Positions 46,628-55,252 of a stretch of DNA of 64,000 nt are shown in pieces. The position numbers and the translations under genes are program-made. The stretch spans positions 1-64,000 of the forward strand of contig NZ_CAKMSB010000011.1 of NCBI RefSeq assembly GCF_928381405.1, given 5' to 3'. The DNA is from Rothia nasisuis. Lineage in GTDB: Bacteria; Actinomycetota; Actinomycetes; Actinomycetales; Micrococcaceae. How positions within the stretch are numbered: the first letter of the stretch is position 1; the number at the start of each line of letters is the position of its first letter. The notes under the pieces are model-generated. The model was not told where the DNA came from, searched no databases, and saw only the letters and a list, made by a program, of their open reading frames with translations.

Positions 46628-47323
46628 ATGGAAATACTAAAAGTCGATTCAGCTTTCATTGCACTTGAGCATGAGATTCACTACCCAATTAAAATTCTTT
46701 CCGATGCTGAGCAGGAGGTTGCTGAAAAATGGAATACAAAGCGGCGTCTTGAGTTCACGGGTGGTCGAGTATGCGCGAAAACAGCACTTAAATATTTAGG
46801 ATCAAAGAAATACAGAGATATACTCAGGCTTCCCGATGGAAGCCCCTCCTGGCCAGCAAAAGTGGTAGGAAGTATTGCACATTGTCAAGATTTTTACGCT
46901 GCTATTGTCGGATGTAGCGCTAATTTTGCAGCTTTGGGTATAGATGTTGAGCCTAATGAAAGACTACCTATTCATATAATTAATAGGATTGCTTCTAACG
47001 ATGAACTAAATAGTCTTAAATTGTTACATGAAGAGCAATCGAATTTAGCATGGGATCGGTTGCTCTTCTGCGCAAAAGAAGCAGCTTTTAAAGCTATTTA
47101 TCAAGGCTATGGACAGTTCTTGACTACAGCTGATATGCAAGTATTGATGAAGTCAAACAGCACAGAATTTATTGTAAGATATAAATATCGTGAACTTACT
47201 AAATTAGTTGAGTTATCTAGAGAAGTTAAAGGGTCGTTCAAGCTCTTACACGGAAGGCTTGTTGTGTTTGTCTTAATTTGTGCACCTAGTAGCGTGGAAG
47301 CGCCACTTGATGAACTGTGTTAG
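46628..47323 (+). CDS. 4'-phosphopantetheinyl transferase, Sfp/EntD type
   Basis: 231 residues: RLPDGSPSWP, VGSIAHC, the Mg-binding LGIDVEPNE and FCAKEAAFKAIYQGYGQFLT. It would convert the operon's ACP to its holo form; prodigiosin clusters also carry their own such enzyme (PigL). Last gene of the operon; weak ribosome-binding site. The 60-bp gap to the convergent regulator is A+T-rich without a clear terminator. Confidence 0.88.
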   Translation: MEILKVDSAFIALEHEIHYPIKILSDAEQEVAEKWNTKRRLEFTGGRVCAKTALKYLGSKKYRDILRLPDGSPSWPAKVVGSIAHCQDFYAAIVGCSANFAALGIDVEPNERLPIHIINRIASNDELNSLKLLHEEQSNLAWDRLLFCAKEAAFKAIYQGYGQFLTTADMQVLMKSNSTEFIVRYKYRELTKLVELSREVKGSFKLLHGRLVVFVLICAPSSVEAPLDELC

Positions 47324-47383
47324 CTCAACCTTATGTTCGATTTAGCAATATACAAAATTTTCTTTTTAATTTAATAGTCAAAA

Positions 47384-48070
47384 TTATTCAGTGAAGGTTG
47401 CATCCACGAATCGATATAGACGTTCAGCGTGGTCTTCTGTTGCCTGCCCGGAAATAATCATTATCCACATGTTTTGAATCATCTGAAGCAAATCCGAACG
47501 CTCAGTTGTAGCTTGTGACATTAGGTGGGTTCCACTAAAGAAACCAATGAGTAGTCTCGCGAGGGTTGGAGCAGGAATCGTATTTCTGAAGACCTTTTCT
47601 ACCTGGGCGCGTTCGATGATAACCTGAGCACTTCTCGCCCAAGCTTCATAGAACTCCTGTGCAGCTTCTTGTAAAGATGCTTCATCTGTGCCCAAACGAA
47701 ACCCTGCTCGCACAATGGGATCGGTCAAAAGCTGATCAACTACAGCACGTGAAACCCCAATCAACTGTTCAACGGGCCCTTGCTCCGGGTCTACCCTTTG
47801 CATAATAGCCTCATAGGATCTGCTGTGCTGCTCGCTTATCACTGCGTGCGCCAGTTGATCCTTGTTCTGAAAGTAGAAGTATATTGAGCCCAGAGAGACT
47901 CCCGATTCATCAGAAATATCTTTCAGGCTAGTTGCCGCATATCCCTTTTGATCAAAAACCACACTGGCTCCCACAATGATTGCCTGACGTGTTCTCTGGG
48001 AGCGTTGCTGCACGGGAGTTCTGCCATCTGCCTTTTTAGTGCTACCTCTGTTTAAACCGTACGAACTCAT
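47384..48070 (-). CDS. TetR-family regulator, gamma-butyrolactone-receptor-like
   Basis: 228 residues from ATG 48070 (GGGAGG 6 bases upstream; a longer frame to 48235 runs into the thyA start region). N-terminal helix-turn-helix AATSLKDISDESGVSLGSIYFYFQNKDQL. The C-terminal ligand domain has RAGFRLG, Trp144 in YEAW and FFSGTHLMSQATTERSDLLQ, the pattern of ScbR/FarA/ArpA-type receptors rather than generic TetR. Convergent with the pig-like operon and its likely repressor. Confidence 0.78.
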   Translation of the reverse strand: MSSYGLNRGSTKKADGRTPVQQRSQRTRQAIIVGASVVFDQKGYAATSLKDISDESGVSLGSIYFYFQNKDQLAHAVISEQHSRSYEAIMQRVDPEQGPVEQLIGVSRAVVDQLLTDPIVRAGFRLGTDEASLQEAAQEFYEAWARSAQVIIERAQVEKVFRNTIPAPTLARLLIGFFSGTHLMSQATTERSDLLQMIQNMWIMIISGQATEDHAERLYRFVDATFTE

Positions 48071-48186
48071 CACGGCCTCCCCTCTCCTGGTAGTAAGTAA
48101 TAAATCTTCACCCGATTGATTGTACGTCGTGCCCTCAGACGCTGCTGCTTCAGCATGAAGTGGCACTGTGCTACGGAATAACCGCA

Positions 48187-48204
48187 TTGGTAAACTGTTA
48201 CCAA
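48187..48204. promoter_or_regulatory. Inverted repeat in the tetR-thyA intergenic region
   Basis: TTGGTAAACTGTTACCAA has perfect 7-bp arms and a 4-base spacer. It shares the TTGGT..ACCAA half-sites with the repeat in the operon promoter (37523-37542), so it may be an autoregulatory TetR site. It is 30 bp before the thyA start. Confidence 0.5.
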
Positions 48205-48233
48205 CGTTAAGACCGTTCACAGAAAAGAAGAGC

Positions 48234-49052
48234 ATGCCGATTCCTACCCCCTATGAAGACCTCTTGCGTGAGATCATGGCAACCGGTGATGAGAAGTCTG
48301 ATCGCACAAGCACCGGCACCAAGAGCGTCTTCGGCCGCCAAATGCGCTTCGACCTCTCCGAAAGTTTCCCACTCATCACCACCAAGAAAGTGCACTTCAA
48401 GTCGGTGGTCATTGAGCTACTCTGGTTCCTGCGCGGAGAATCTAACGTGCGCTGGTTGCAGGAGCGCGGCGTCACCATCTGGGACGAGTGGGCAGACGAA
48501 GACGGCGAACTAGGCCCGGTCTACGGGATGCAGTGGCGCTCCTGGCCCACCAACAAGGGCCAAGCCATCGACCAGATCGCCAAGGTCATCGACTCTTTGA
48601 AAAACAACCCAGATTCCCGCCGCCACATTGTCTCAGCCTGGAACCCAGCCGAGGTGGACGACATGGCCCTTCCCCCCTGCCATGCCCTCTTCCAGTTCTA
48701 CGTCAAGACCCGAGAGAATGGTCAGAAAGAGTTGTCTTGCCAGCTCTACCAGCGCTCTGCCGATATGTTCTTGGGTGTTCCTTTCAACATTGCCTCCTAC
48801 GCCCTGCTCACCCAGCTCATCGCCGAAGAGGTAGGCATGGTGCCCGGCGAATTCGTCTGGACCGGCGGTGACTGCCACATCTATTCCAACCACTACGAGC
48901 AGGTTGAAGAGCAGCTATCCCGGGATCCCTACCCCTACCCACGCCTGCGCATTAAAAACAAGAAGCCCTCAATTTTTGACTACGAGTTCGAGGACTTTGA
49001 GCTGGTGGACTACCGCCACCACCCCCTGATTAAAGCACCTATTGCGGTTTAG
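48234..49052 (+). CDS. thyA: Thymidylate synthase
   Basis: 272 residues. Makes dTMP from dUMP with methylene-tetrahydrofolate. Motifs: [16 protein letters not shown]-type start region (TSTGTKS), [12 protein letters not shown] with the catalytic Cys, [20 protein letters not shown] and [12 protein letters not shown] 48234 has AGAAAAGAAG upstream. In operon with folA and asd. Confidence 0.96.
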   Translation: MPIPTPYEDLLREIMATGDEKSDRTSTGTKSVFGRQMRFDLSESFPLITTKKVHFKSVVIELLWFLRGESNVRWLQERGVTIWDEWADEDGELGPVYGMQWRSWPTNKGQAIDQIAKVIDSLKNNPDSRRHIVSAWNPAEVDDMALPPCHALFQFYVKTRENGQKELSCQLYQRSADMFLGVPFNIASYALLTQLIAEEVGMVPGEFVWTGGDCHIYSNHYEQVEEQLSRDPYPYPRLRIKNKKPSIFDYEFEDFELVDYRHHPLIKAPIAV

Positions 49053-49066
49053 GTACGGGCACAGCT

Positions 49067-49702
49067 ATGAGCATGAAGGGGAAAGAAAATCCCGGCTTGC
49101 AGTATCTGCCTGAACTAGCGGCCATCTGGGCGCAGGCAAGTAACGGGGTGATTGGCCGCGACGGCGATATGCCCTGGTACGCCCCCGAAGATTTAGCCCA
49201 CTTCAAGGCAGCCACACTGGGAGCCCCGGTCATGATGGGCCGGGTGACCTGGGAGTCCTACCCGCCCCGCTTCCGCCCCCTGCCGGGGCGGCTCAACCTG
49301 GTGATTACGCGTTCTGTCTCGCAGGTTGAAGAGAAGGACGGCGCCGTCTGGGTTCCCTCCCTCGACGCAGCTTTGGGAGCGGCGCAGAGTTTAGCTCCGG
49401 ACGCCCCCACCTACTGGGTCCTTGGCGGCGGCTCTCTCTACACCGAGGCCCTACACCGCACCGACCTGCCCGGAGTAGCGGGTTGGCAGGTAACCCGGGT
49501 GGAGCGCACCCTCTTTGAGGCTGAGATTCCCGGTGATACCTACGCCCCTGAACTGGGGGCCGACTGGGCACTAGTTGCTGAGGACGCACCCGTCCGCTCT
49601 GAAAAAGGCTATGCGCTGACCGCCACCGGCGAGAAGCTCCCTCTCACCATGCGGTTCCAGACCCTGCGCCGGGAGCCCGTAAAAGCTAGACTGAAACCAT
49701 GA
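49067..49702 (+). CDS. folA: Dihydrofolate reductase
   Basis: 211 residues: [25 protein letters not shown], the [15 protein letters not shown]-site segment and [12 protein letters not shown]. Regenerates tetrahydrofolate used by ThyA. Fourteen bases after thyA and overlapping the asd start by 4 bases (ATGA). Confidence 0.93.
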   Translation: MSMKGKENPGLQYLPELAAIWAQASNGVIGRDGDMPWYAPEDLAHFKAATLGAPVMMGRVTWESYPPRFRPLPGRLNLVITRSVSQVEEKDGAVWVPSLDAALGAAQSLAPDAPTYWVLGGGSLYTEALHRTDLPGVAGWQVTRVERTLFEAEIPGDTYAPELGADWALVAEDAPVRSEKGYALTATGEKLPLTMRFQTLRREPVKARLKP

Positions 49703-50838
49703 CTTTTACATCTGGTGATTCCGTAGGCTTTGTTGGTTACCGTGGCATGGTCGGCTCCGTGCTCATGAAGCGCATGCTCGAAGAAGGTGACTTCGAGGGT
49801 ATCAACCCGGTCTTCTTCTCCACCTCCCAGGCCGGTTCAGCAGCCCCCACCTTCGGCGGCGCGTTGGAAGAGTCCACTCTCAAGGACGCCCACGATATCG
49901 ACGAGCTCGCCAAGCTGCCCGTCATCGTGACCGCCCAGGGTGGCGACTACACCAAGGCAGTACACACCCAGCTGCGTGAGCGCGGCTGGAGCGGTCTCTG
50001 GATTGACGCCGCCTCAACCCTGCGCATGAACGATGATGCCGTCATCGTGCTTGACCCCATCAACCGCGACGTCATCGACCGCGGCCTGGAGTCAGGGGTT
50101 AAGGACTTCATCGGCGGTAACTGCACCGTCTCCTGCCTGCTCATGGGCCTGGGCGGCCTGTGGAAGCAGGGGCTGGTTGAGTGGGGCACCTCCATGACCT
50201 ACCAGGCAGCCTCCGGTGGCGGCGCCCGCCACATGCGCGAGGTGCTCAAGCAGTTCGGCGATATCAACGGCTACGTAGCAACCGAGCTGGACGACCCCGC
50301 GTCCGCCATCCTTGAAATCGACCGCAAGGTGCTGGAACTCCAGCGCTCCGGCGACCTCGACACCACCCAGTTCGGCGTTCCCCTGGCCGGTTCGCTGATT
50401 CCCTGGATTGACTCTGACCTGGGCAACGGCCAGTCCCGCGAAGAGTGGAAGGCCGAGGCTGAGTCCAACAAGATTCTGGGCCTTGAGGGCGATGACCGCG
50501 TGGTTCTTGACGGCCTGTGCGTGCGTATCGCAACCATGCGCTCCCATTCCCAGGCTCTGACCTTGAAGCTCAAGGAAGACCTGACCGTTGAGGAAATCGA
50601 GAAGATTATCGATGAGGACAACGAGTGGTCAAAGGTTATCCCCAACACCAAGGACGCCACTGTCGAGGGTCTGACTCCCGTTGCGGCGTCCGGCACCCTG
50701 GATATCCCTGTGGGCCGTATCCGCAAGCTGAACATGGGCCCCCAGTACATTTCTGCTTTTACGGTGGGTGACCAGTTGCTCTGGGGGGCCGCAGAACCTG
50801 TGCGCCGTATGCTGAAGATTGCAACCGGCGCCCTCTAA
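49699..50838 (+). CDS. asd: Aspartate-semialdehyde dehydrogenase, Gram-negative-type
   Basis: 379 residues. Reduces aspartyl-phosphate to aspartate semialdehyde for lysine, threonine, methionine and diaminopimelate. Motifs: [18 protein letters not shown], catalytic Cys in [16 protein letters not shown] and His in [12 protein letters not shown]. The long (379-residue) [11 protein letters not shown] form is the class known from E. coli rather than the shorter class common in many Gram-positives. Coupled to folA. Confidence 0.92.
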   Translation: MTFTSGDSVGFVGYRGMVGSVLMKRMLEEGDFEGINPVFFSTSQAGSAAPTFGGALEESTLKDAHDIDELAKLPVIVTAQGGDYTKAVHTQLRERGWSGLWIDAASTLRMNDDAVIVLDPINRDVIDRGLESGVKDFIGGNCTVSCLLMGLGGLWKQGLVEWGTSMTYQAASGGGARHMREVLKQFGDINGYVATELDDPASAILEIDRKVLELQRSGDLDTTQFGVPLAGSLIPWIDSDLGNGQSREEWKAEAESNKILGLEGDDRVVLDGLCVRIATMRSHSQALTLKLKEDLTVEEIEKIIDEDNEWSKVIPNTKDATVEGLTPVAASGTLDIPVGRIRKLNMGPQYISAFTVGDQLLWGAAEPVRRMLKIATGAL

Positions 50839-50847
50839 ACTGGTGCT

Positions 50848-51273
50848 ATGACCAAGAATGAAATGCCCCCGCTTCACGGCTCCCACCAGGAGCTGTGCGG
50901 GGGCATTCGTGCTTTAAATTTTAGGGTTGATAAGGGGTCGGACGTGCCGCCCTACTCCCAGCTACGCCGCGCTATTATCGCGGCGCGGGCCTCCGGAGTG
51001 CTGGCTGCCGGAGATAGGCTACCACCTATGCGGGCGCTGGCGGCTGAGACCGGCCTGGCAGTGAACACGGTGGCTAAGGCCTACAAGGAACTAGAGGCTG
51101 CCGGGGCCATTGAGACCCACGGCCGGGCCGGGTCTTTTATTACAGCCCTGGATTCTACAGCGCACAAGGCGCAGACCCTGACCGAGAAATACATTACAGC
51201 TATGCGCAAGCTGGGCTTTGAGGACCGGCAAATCTACGAGACCGTGAACCACATGCTGGGGTTGGAGGGTTAG
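50848..51273 (+). CDS. GntR-family regulator, YtrA-like
   Basis: 141 residues: winged-helix domain (PPYSQLRRAIIAARASGVLAAGDRLPPMRALAAETGLAVNTVAKAYKELEAAGAIETHGRAG) and a short helical tail, as in the YtrA subfamily, which often controls ABC transporters. ATG 50848 has no good ribosome-binding site and the first 25 codons coincide with a terminator-like hairpin, so the true start is uncertain. Confidence 0.78.
   Translation: MTKNEMPPLHGSHQELCGGIRALNFRVDKGSDVPPYSQLRRAIIAARASGVLAAGDRLPPMRALAAETGLAVNTVAKAYKELEAAGAIETHGRAGSFITALDSTAHKAQTLTEKYITAMRKLGFEDRQIYETVNHMLGLEG
50862..50907 (+). terminator. Hairpin between asd and the GntR gene
   Basis: 11-bp perfect arms AATGCCCCCGC / GCGGGGGCATT with 24-base loop, then CGTGCTTT. 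It likely ends the thyA-folA-asd transcript but overlaps the predicted 5' coding region of the regulator. Confidence 0.6.
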
Positions 51274-51293
51274 TCTCACAACGGACGCCACGC

Positions 51294-51692
51294 TCAGCTT
51301 CCCCTGTAATGCTCCCCCGTCGGGCAGTAGTGCCTGCGATTCTCGCGCTTAGCCCAGCGAGCTGCCTCCCTACGGCGGTGGGCCCGGCGCCGCTTGGCCT
51401 CCAGCTGCCTCCACGCTGCCAGCACCTTGGCCCTGGCCCACACATTCAGCCGGTGCGCCCAGTGGAACTCTGTGCCCCACAAGCTCATTCCCATAAAGAT
51501 AAAAAGCCAGCCTGGCCCCGGCGTCACCAACATGATTAGACCCGCAACAATGCAGATAAAACCAAGCGTGATAATCACCAGCCGGTGGAGCAGTAACAGG
51601 GCAGGGTGGCGCCCCATCAAGGCGCGCAGGCGCTCCATTCGCCGGTGTAACCGCCCACCCTGGCCACCGTTAACTTCGCGTTCGAGACTCAT
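51294..51692 (-). CDS. PGPGW-motif transmembrane protein (TIGR02611-like)
   Basis: 132 residues: basic N-terminus, two membrane spans around the diagnostic VTPGPGWLFIFMGMSLWGTE, and a long Arg/Lys-rich cytoplasmic tail. Conserved in actinobacteria, function unknown. ATG 51692 is preferred over TTG 51698. Twelve bases after murB. Confidence 0.8.
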   Translation of the reverse strand: MSLEREVNGGQGGRLHRRMERLRALMGRHPALLLLHRLVIITLGFICIVAGLIMLVTPGPGWLFIFMGMSLWGTEFHWAHRLNVWARAKVLAAWRQLEAKRRRAHRRREAARWAKRENRRHYCPTGEHYRGS

Positions 51693-51704
51693 ACCCAACC
51701 AGCG

Positions 51705-52805
51705 TTAGAGAGTGAACCCTACAATCACGGGCTCGGGTTCCAGCTCCACACCGAAGGCCTCGCGGACACCGGCGCGTACAGCCCGCGCAATGGCGGCAAT
51801 ATCTTCGGCTCGTGCTTCACCCCGGTTAGTAATAGCCAGGGTGTGTTTGGTAGACAGACCTGCGCGCCCCCCAGCAAGCTCGAGAGCCTTACCACTAAGG
51901 CCAAAACCTTTCTCAAAACCAGCGTGCTGAATCAGCCAGGCTGCAGAGAGCTTGACCCTGCCATCAAGGGGCTCCCCGGTAGGAGTGGTGGCCGGGTAGC
52001 GGGGGGCATCCGCAGGTAACTGACCCAAGGCGTCCTCGCTCACAATGGGGTTGGTGAAGAAGGAGCCGGTGGAGTAGGTGTCGCGGTCAGTGGCATCCAG
52101 CACCATGCCCTTGCCTGAACGCAGGCGCAGCACGGTCTGCCGAACCAGTGCTGAATCTGCTCGCTGACCGGCCTCAACGCCCAGCTGGCGTGCCAGTTCA
52201 GCATAGCGAATCGGGGCAGATTGTGAGCCGTGCGGCAGCTGGAAGTCCACGGTCAGCACCACATACCGTGGCGACCCATTGACCGTGGATTGTTTGAGTA
52301 CCGAATCCCGGTAGGCAAACTTAAGGTCAGCATTTGCAAAGGTCTTATAGCTACCGGTGTGGCGGTCCCAGGTGCGCACCGAGGCAATGGTGTGAGCCAC
52401 CTCAGAACCATAGGCTCCCACGTTCTGCACGGGGGTAGCGCCCACTGTGCCGGGAATACCAGAGAGGGCCTCTATACCCGAGAGCTCATGCTCCACAGCA
52501 TAGGCCACGAAATCATCCCAGGTGTGGCCAGCCTGCACGCGTAAGGTGGTTCCACCACAGGTGTAGTCACTGACGGTCTCAATGCCCTGCGAGGCGATAT
52601 GAACAACCGTTCCGTCAAAACCCTCATCGGCTACCAGCAGGTTGGATCCCCCGCCCACAAGCAGCAGGTTCTCCCCCGCAGCATCGGCAGCGGTTACAGC
52701 GTCAATCACCTGCTGCTCGTTCGTTGCCTTCACATAGCGGCGTGCGGGGCCGCCCACGGCGGCGGTGGTTAGTTCACTCAAAAGCATGTCAGTCACGCTG
52801 ACCAT
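51705..52805 (-). CDS. murB: UDP-N-acetylmuramate dehydrogenase
   Basis: 366 residues from ATG 52805 (two other in-frame starts at 52826 and 52787). FAD-dependent reduction of UDP-GlcNAc-enolpyruvate in peptidoglycan synthesis. Motifs: VGGGSNLLVADEGF, SGIEALSGIPGTVGATPVQNVGAYG, the catalytic Ser in TGSFFTNP, and C-terminal LSTKHTLAITNRG. Confidence 0.92.
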   Translation of the reverse strand: MVSVTDMLLSELTTAAVGGPARRYVKATNEQQVIDAVTAADAAGENLLLVGGGSNLLVADEGFDGTVVHIASQGIETVSDYTCGGTTLRVQAGHTWDDFVAYAVEHELSGIEALSGIPGTVGATPVQNVGAYGSEVAHTIASVRTWDRHTGSYKTFANADLKFAYRDSVLKQSTVNGSPRYVVLTVDFQLPHGSQSAPIRYAELARQLGVEAGQRADSALVRQTVLRLRSGKGMVLDATDRDTYSTGSFFTNPIVSEDALGQLPADAPRYPATTPTGEPLDGRVKLSAAWLIQHAGFEKGFGLSGKALELAGGRAGLSTKHTLAITNRGEARAEDIAAIARAVRAGVREAFGVELEPEPVIVGFTL

Positions 52806-52882
52806 TCTACCGGCTGCACTCAGCACCTGCCTGCCCGCTAGGAGGAGGCAGACTGCGCCCTATCCCTCAGCGCCTATACGAG

Positions 52883-54112
52883 TCAAAGTTTTTCAGTATG
52901 GACGGGCCTGCCCGATGCGGCAACGCCAAGACGGCCGGTCAGAGCCAGCGAAATCACCACAAAGACTAGTACCACCAGCAGGCCGTTTCTGATACCGAAG
53001 TGCTCCCCCAGCAAGCCCAGCAGGGGCGGCCCGCCCAGGAAGGCAGCGTAACCAATCGTTGAAACCACAGAGACACGAACGGCAGCCTTGAACCGGTCGT
53101 CTGAGGCAGCTGACATGCCGGTGGGGAACCCCAGAGAAGCACCCAGACCCCACACCAGCAGACCCACAAACCCCAGGGGCACGGTGGGGGCAAAGATGAA
53201 GAGGGCCAGGCCAACAAGTGCCAGGGTGCAGGTGACTCGGAGCACAGGCACTCGGCCGTAGCGGTTGAGTAGGGCGGTGCCGCCAAAACGTCCGAGCATC
53301 ATGGCAACCACAAAGGTGAAGTAGCCCAAGGAACCAACCGTATTACTGGTGCCATAGTCGTGGGTCAGGGCGAGCGCCACCCAGTCATTGGCGGAGCCCT
53401 CGGCTAGGGCCATGCCGAGCACAAAGATACCGACGAGGATGGTGTGCTTGTCGCGCCAGGCGTCGCGCACCCGGTAGGACCCAACGGCAGCGATGGCCTG
53501 TGTGTCGTCCTGCCCGTAGTTTTCGCTGTGACAGAACTTGAGAGACACAAGGACGAGCACGGCGACGGCGAGCGCGAAGTAGACCATGTGCAGCCAGAAG
53601 GGTAAGCTCAGGCGGGTATCGAGGGTGCCGATGGCTGCGCCTGCCACGGTACCGATGGAGAAGAAGCCGTGCATGATGGGGGTGACGTAGCGGCCCAGGG
53701 CGCGTTCGTTGGCTATGCCCTGCACGTTGGAGGCTACGTTCGAGACAGCTGAGCCGAGCCCCTGCATGATGAGACCCAGCAGGGTGAGCAGGACGCTGGT
53801 GAATTGCACTCCGAGGCCGATGAGGATCATGCCGGTGACGGTGGTGGCGTAGGCTGCTGCGATGCAGCGGACGGCGCCGAAGCGGGCCACCAGGGTGCCC
53901 GAGAAGCTGACCGCGCAGAAAGAGCCCAGGGTCATACCGAGCAGGAGTAGGCCCATGGGCCCGGAGCTGAGCCCTAGACCGGTAGCCACATCGGGTAGGC
54001 GGGTCAGCAGGGCAGAGACAACCAGGCCACTGGCAAAGAAGAGACCCAGCACAGCCCGGTACCAGTTTTTGATGTTTCGGTCGGTGAGCTGTGCGCGGGA
54101 GGTCTGGGCCAT
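52883..54112 (-). CDS. MFS transporter, YbjJ/fucose-permease-like
   Basis: 409 residues with twelve predicted spans; a signature-like segment GLVVSALLTRLPDVATGLGLSSG at the start and RFGGTALLNRYGRVPVLR in the second half. Substrate unknown. ATG 54112 has only a weak upstream site. Confidence 0.82.
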   Translation of the reverse strand: MAQTSRAQLTDRNIKNWYRAVLGLFFASGLVVSALLTRLPDVATGLGLSSGPMGLLLLGMTLGSFCAVSFSGTLVARFGAVRCIAAAYATTVTGMILIGLGVQFTSVLLTLLGLIMQGLGSAVSNVASNVQGIANERALGRYVTPIMHGFFSIGTVAGAAIGTLDTRLSLPFWLHMVYFALAVAVLVLVSLKFCHSENYGQDDTQAIAAVGSYRVRDAWRDKHTILVGIFVLGMALAEGSANDWVALALTHDYGTSNTVGSLGYFTFVVAMMLGRFGGTALLNRYGRVPVLRVTCTLALVGLALFIFAPTVPLGFVGLLVWGLGASLGFPTGMSAASDDRFKAAVRVSVVSTIGYAAFLGGPPLLGLLGEHFGIRNGLLVVLVFVVISLALTGRLGVAASGRPVHTEKL

Positions 54113-54175
54113 GGTGTGAGGGTCAATTCTCTAGTGTGTGTCTTACGGTATTTATTTTAGTGGGCAGGCAGGCGG

Positions 54176-54211
54176 CGGCACCCGTCTGCGGCAGAAACAG
54201 ACTGGGTGCCG
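54176..54211 (-). terminator. Terminator after the hadAB pair
   Basis: The CGGCACCC-GTCTG / CAGAC-GGGTGCCG stem with one bulge, 25 bp past the MaoC stop at 54236. No long T run. Confidence 0.6.
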
Positions 54212-54235
54212 TCGTGTCATCCGCTTACCTAGTGT

Positions 54236-54700
54236 CTAGGCAAATTGTACGAGTGCCTGAGCCTTCATCAGTACCTTCTGGGGCTTACCCTCGGTGTCTG
54301 GGGCGGTGACGGTCAGGTCGATGCGGGCGGTGCGGGCGCTCTCGTCTAGGGAACCCACTTTGCCCGCAACCGAGATGATGCTGCCCCCGGTTGCCGGGGA
54401 GGCGGCATCCGGCGCATCAGGCACCGGAACGGGCTTCGAAAAACGAGTCTGGTAGTCCACAATCGCACCGGCGTCGCCCGCCCAGTCGGTCACCAGCTGC
54501 ACCGCAGCGCCCATGGTGAACATGCCGTGGGCAATCACACCGGGCAGGCCCACGGAGGTAGCAAAGCGCTCGTTCCAGTGAATGGGGTTGAAGTCGCCGG
54601 ACGCCCCCGCGTAGGCCACCAGGTCAGCACGGGTCACCGGAATCTCAGCGGCACCAATATCGGTACCTTTCTCAAGGGTCTCAAAGTGTACAGCGGTCAT
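54236..54700 (-). CDS. hadB: MaoC-like dehydratase, HadB-type subunit
   Basis: 154 residues, hot-dog fold with the hydratase-2 motif GDFNPIHWNERFATSVGLPGVIAHGM. The Asp/His pair is intact, so it is the catalytic partner of the adjacent N-terminal hot-dog protein and should dehydrate 3-hydroxyacyl-ACP/CoA. Overlaps its partner by 4 bases. Confidence 0.85.
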   Translation of the reverse strand: MTAVHFETLEKGTDIGAAEIPVTRADLVAYAGASGDFNPIHWNERFATSVGLPGVIAHGMFTMGAAVQLVTDWAGDAGAIVDYQTRFSKPVPVPDAPDAASPATGGSIISVAGKVGSLDESARTARIDLTVTAPDTEGKPQKVLMKAQALVQFA

Positions 54701-55146
54701 GATTCCTCCGCCCGAACCAGCAGGGATGAAATGCAGGTGGTGACCTTCTCGCCGTCTACAGTGGTGATTTCTTCGCGGGTGGTCAGCATGGCACCTGCGC
54801 CCATGATGCGTACGCTATCGACGTGAAGCTCGGTCAGAAGCTCGTCCCCGGCAACGATGGGGCGGTGGTGGGTGAAGCGCTGATCGGCGTGCACCACGCG
54901 AGAGAAGTCGATACCGGCCTCAGGGTCAGTGATGAGGGCAGCATCTGCCTTTTGGGCCAAAATAATCGCAAAGGTGGGAGGGGCAATCAGGTCGGAGTAG
55001 CCAGCGTCCTTGGCCGCCTGTACCTCAAAGTGCAGGGGGCTAGAAGCCTTCACAGCAGCTGCGAACTCGCGAATTTTTTCGCGGCCCACAGCGTAGGGCT
55101 CGGTGGCCGGGTACACGCGGCCTACAATATCTTGGTTAATAGCCAT
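54697..55146 (-). CDS. hadA: MaoC N-terminal-type dehydratase, HadA-like subunit
   Basis: 149 residues with hot-dog features (YAVGREKIREFAAAV, SDLIAPPTFAIIL, RFTHHRPIVAGDEL) but without the full hydratase motif, as in the structural subunit of HadAB pairs. Conserved next to murB in many actinobacteria. Confidence 0.83.
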   Translation of the reverse strand: MAINQDIVGRVYPATEPYAVGREKIREFAAAVKASSPLHFEVQAAKDAGYSDLIAPPTFAIILAQKADAALITDPEAGIDFSRVVHADQRFTHHRPIVAGDELLTELHVDSVRIMGAGAMLTTREEITTVDGEKVTTCISSLLVRAEES

Positions 55147-55252
55147 GGCACCACTCTACGGGGTTGCAGGCTACTACTGAAATGTTTGAGCTTCTCTCGC
55201 TCGTACCTTATCCCGCTCAGCCCCTCCGAGAGGTACCGGAGTGGTCTGATAC

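Noticed and set aside
37650-47323. A complete prodigiosin cluster
   Set aside because: Only PigD/PigE-like, ACP, KAS and PPTase functions are present. No proline-activating, bipyrrole or PigC-type condensing genes are seen, and the PLP lysine of the PigE-like protein is missing.
47384-48235. TetR start at 48235
   Set aside because: That start overlaps the thyA start region and has no ribosome-binding site, while ATG 48070 has GGGAGG at good spacing.
55190-55250. Possible tRNA-Ser fragment (CCGGAGTGGTCTGATA)
   Set aside because: Only a D-arm-like stretch is visible; no anticodon arm, T-arm or acceptor pairing follows.
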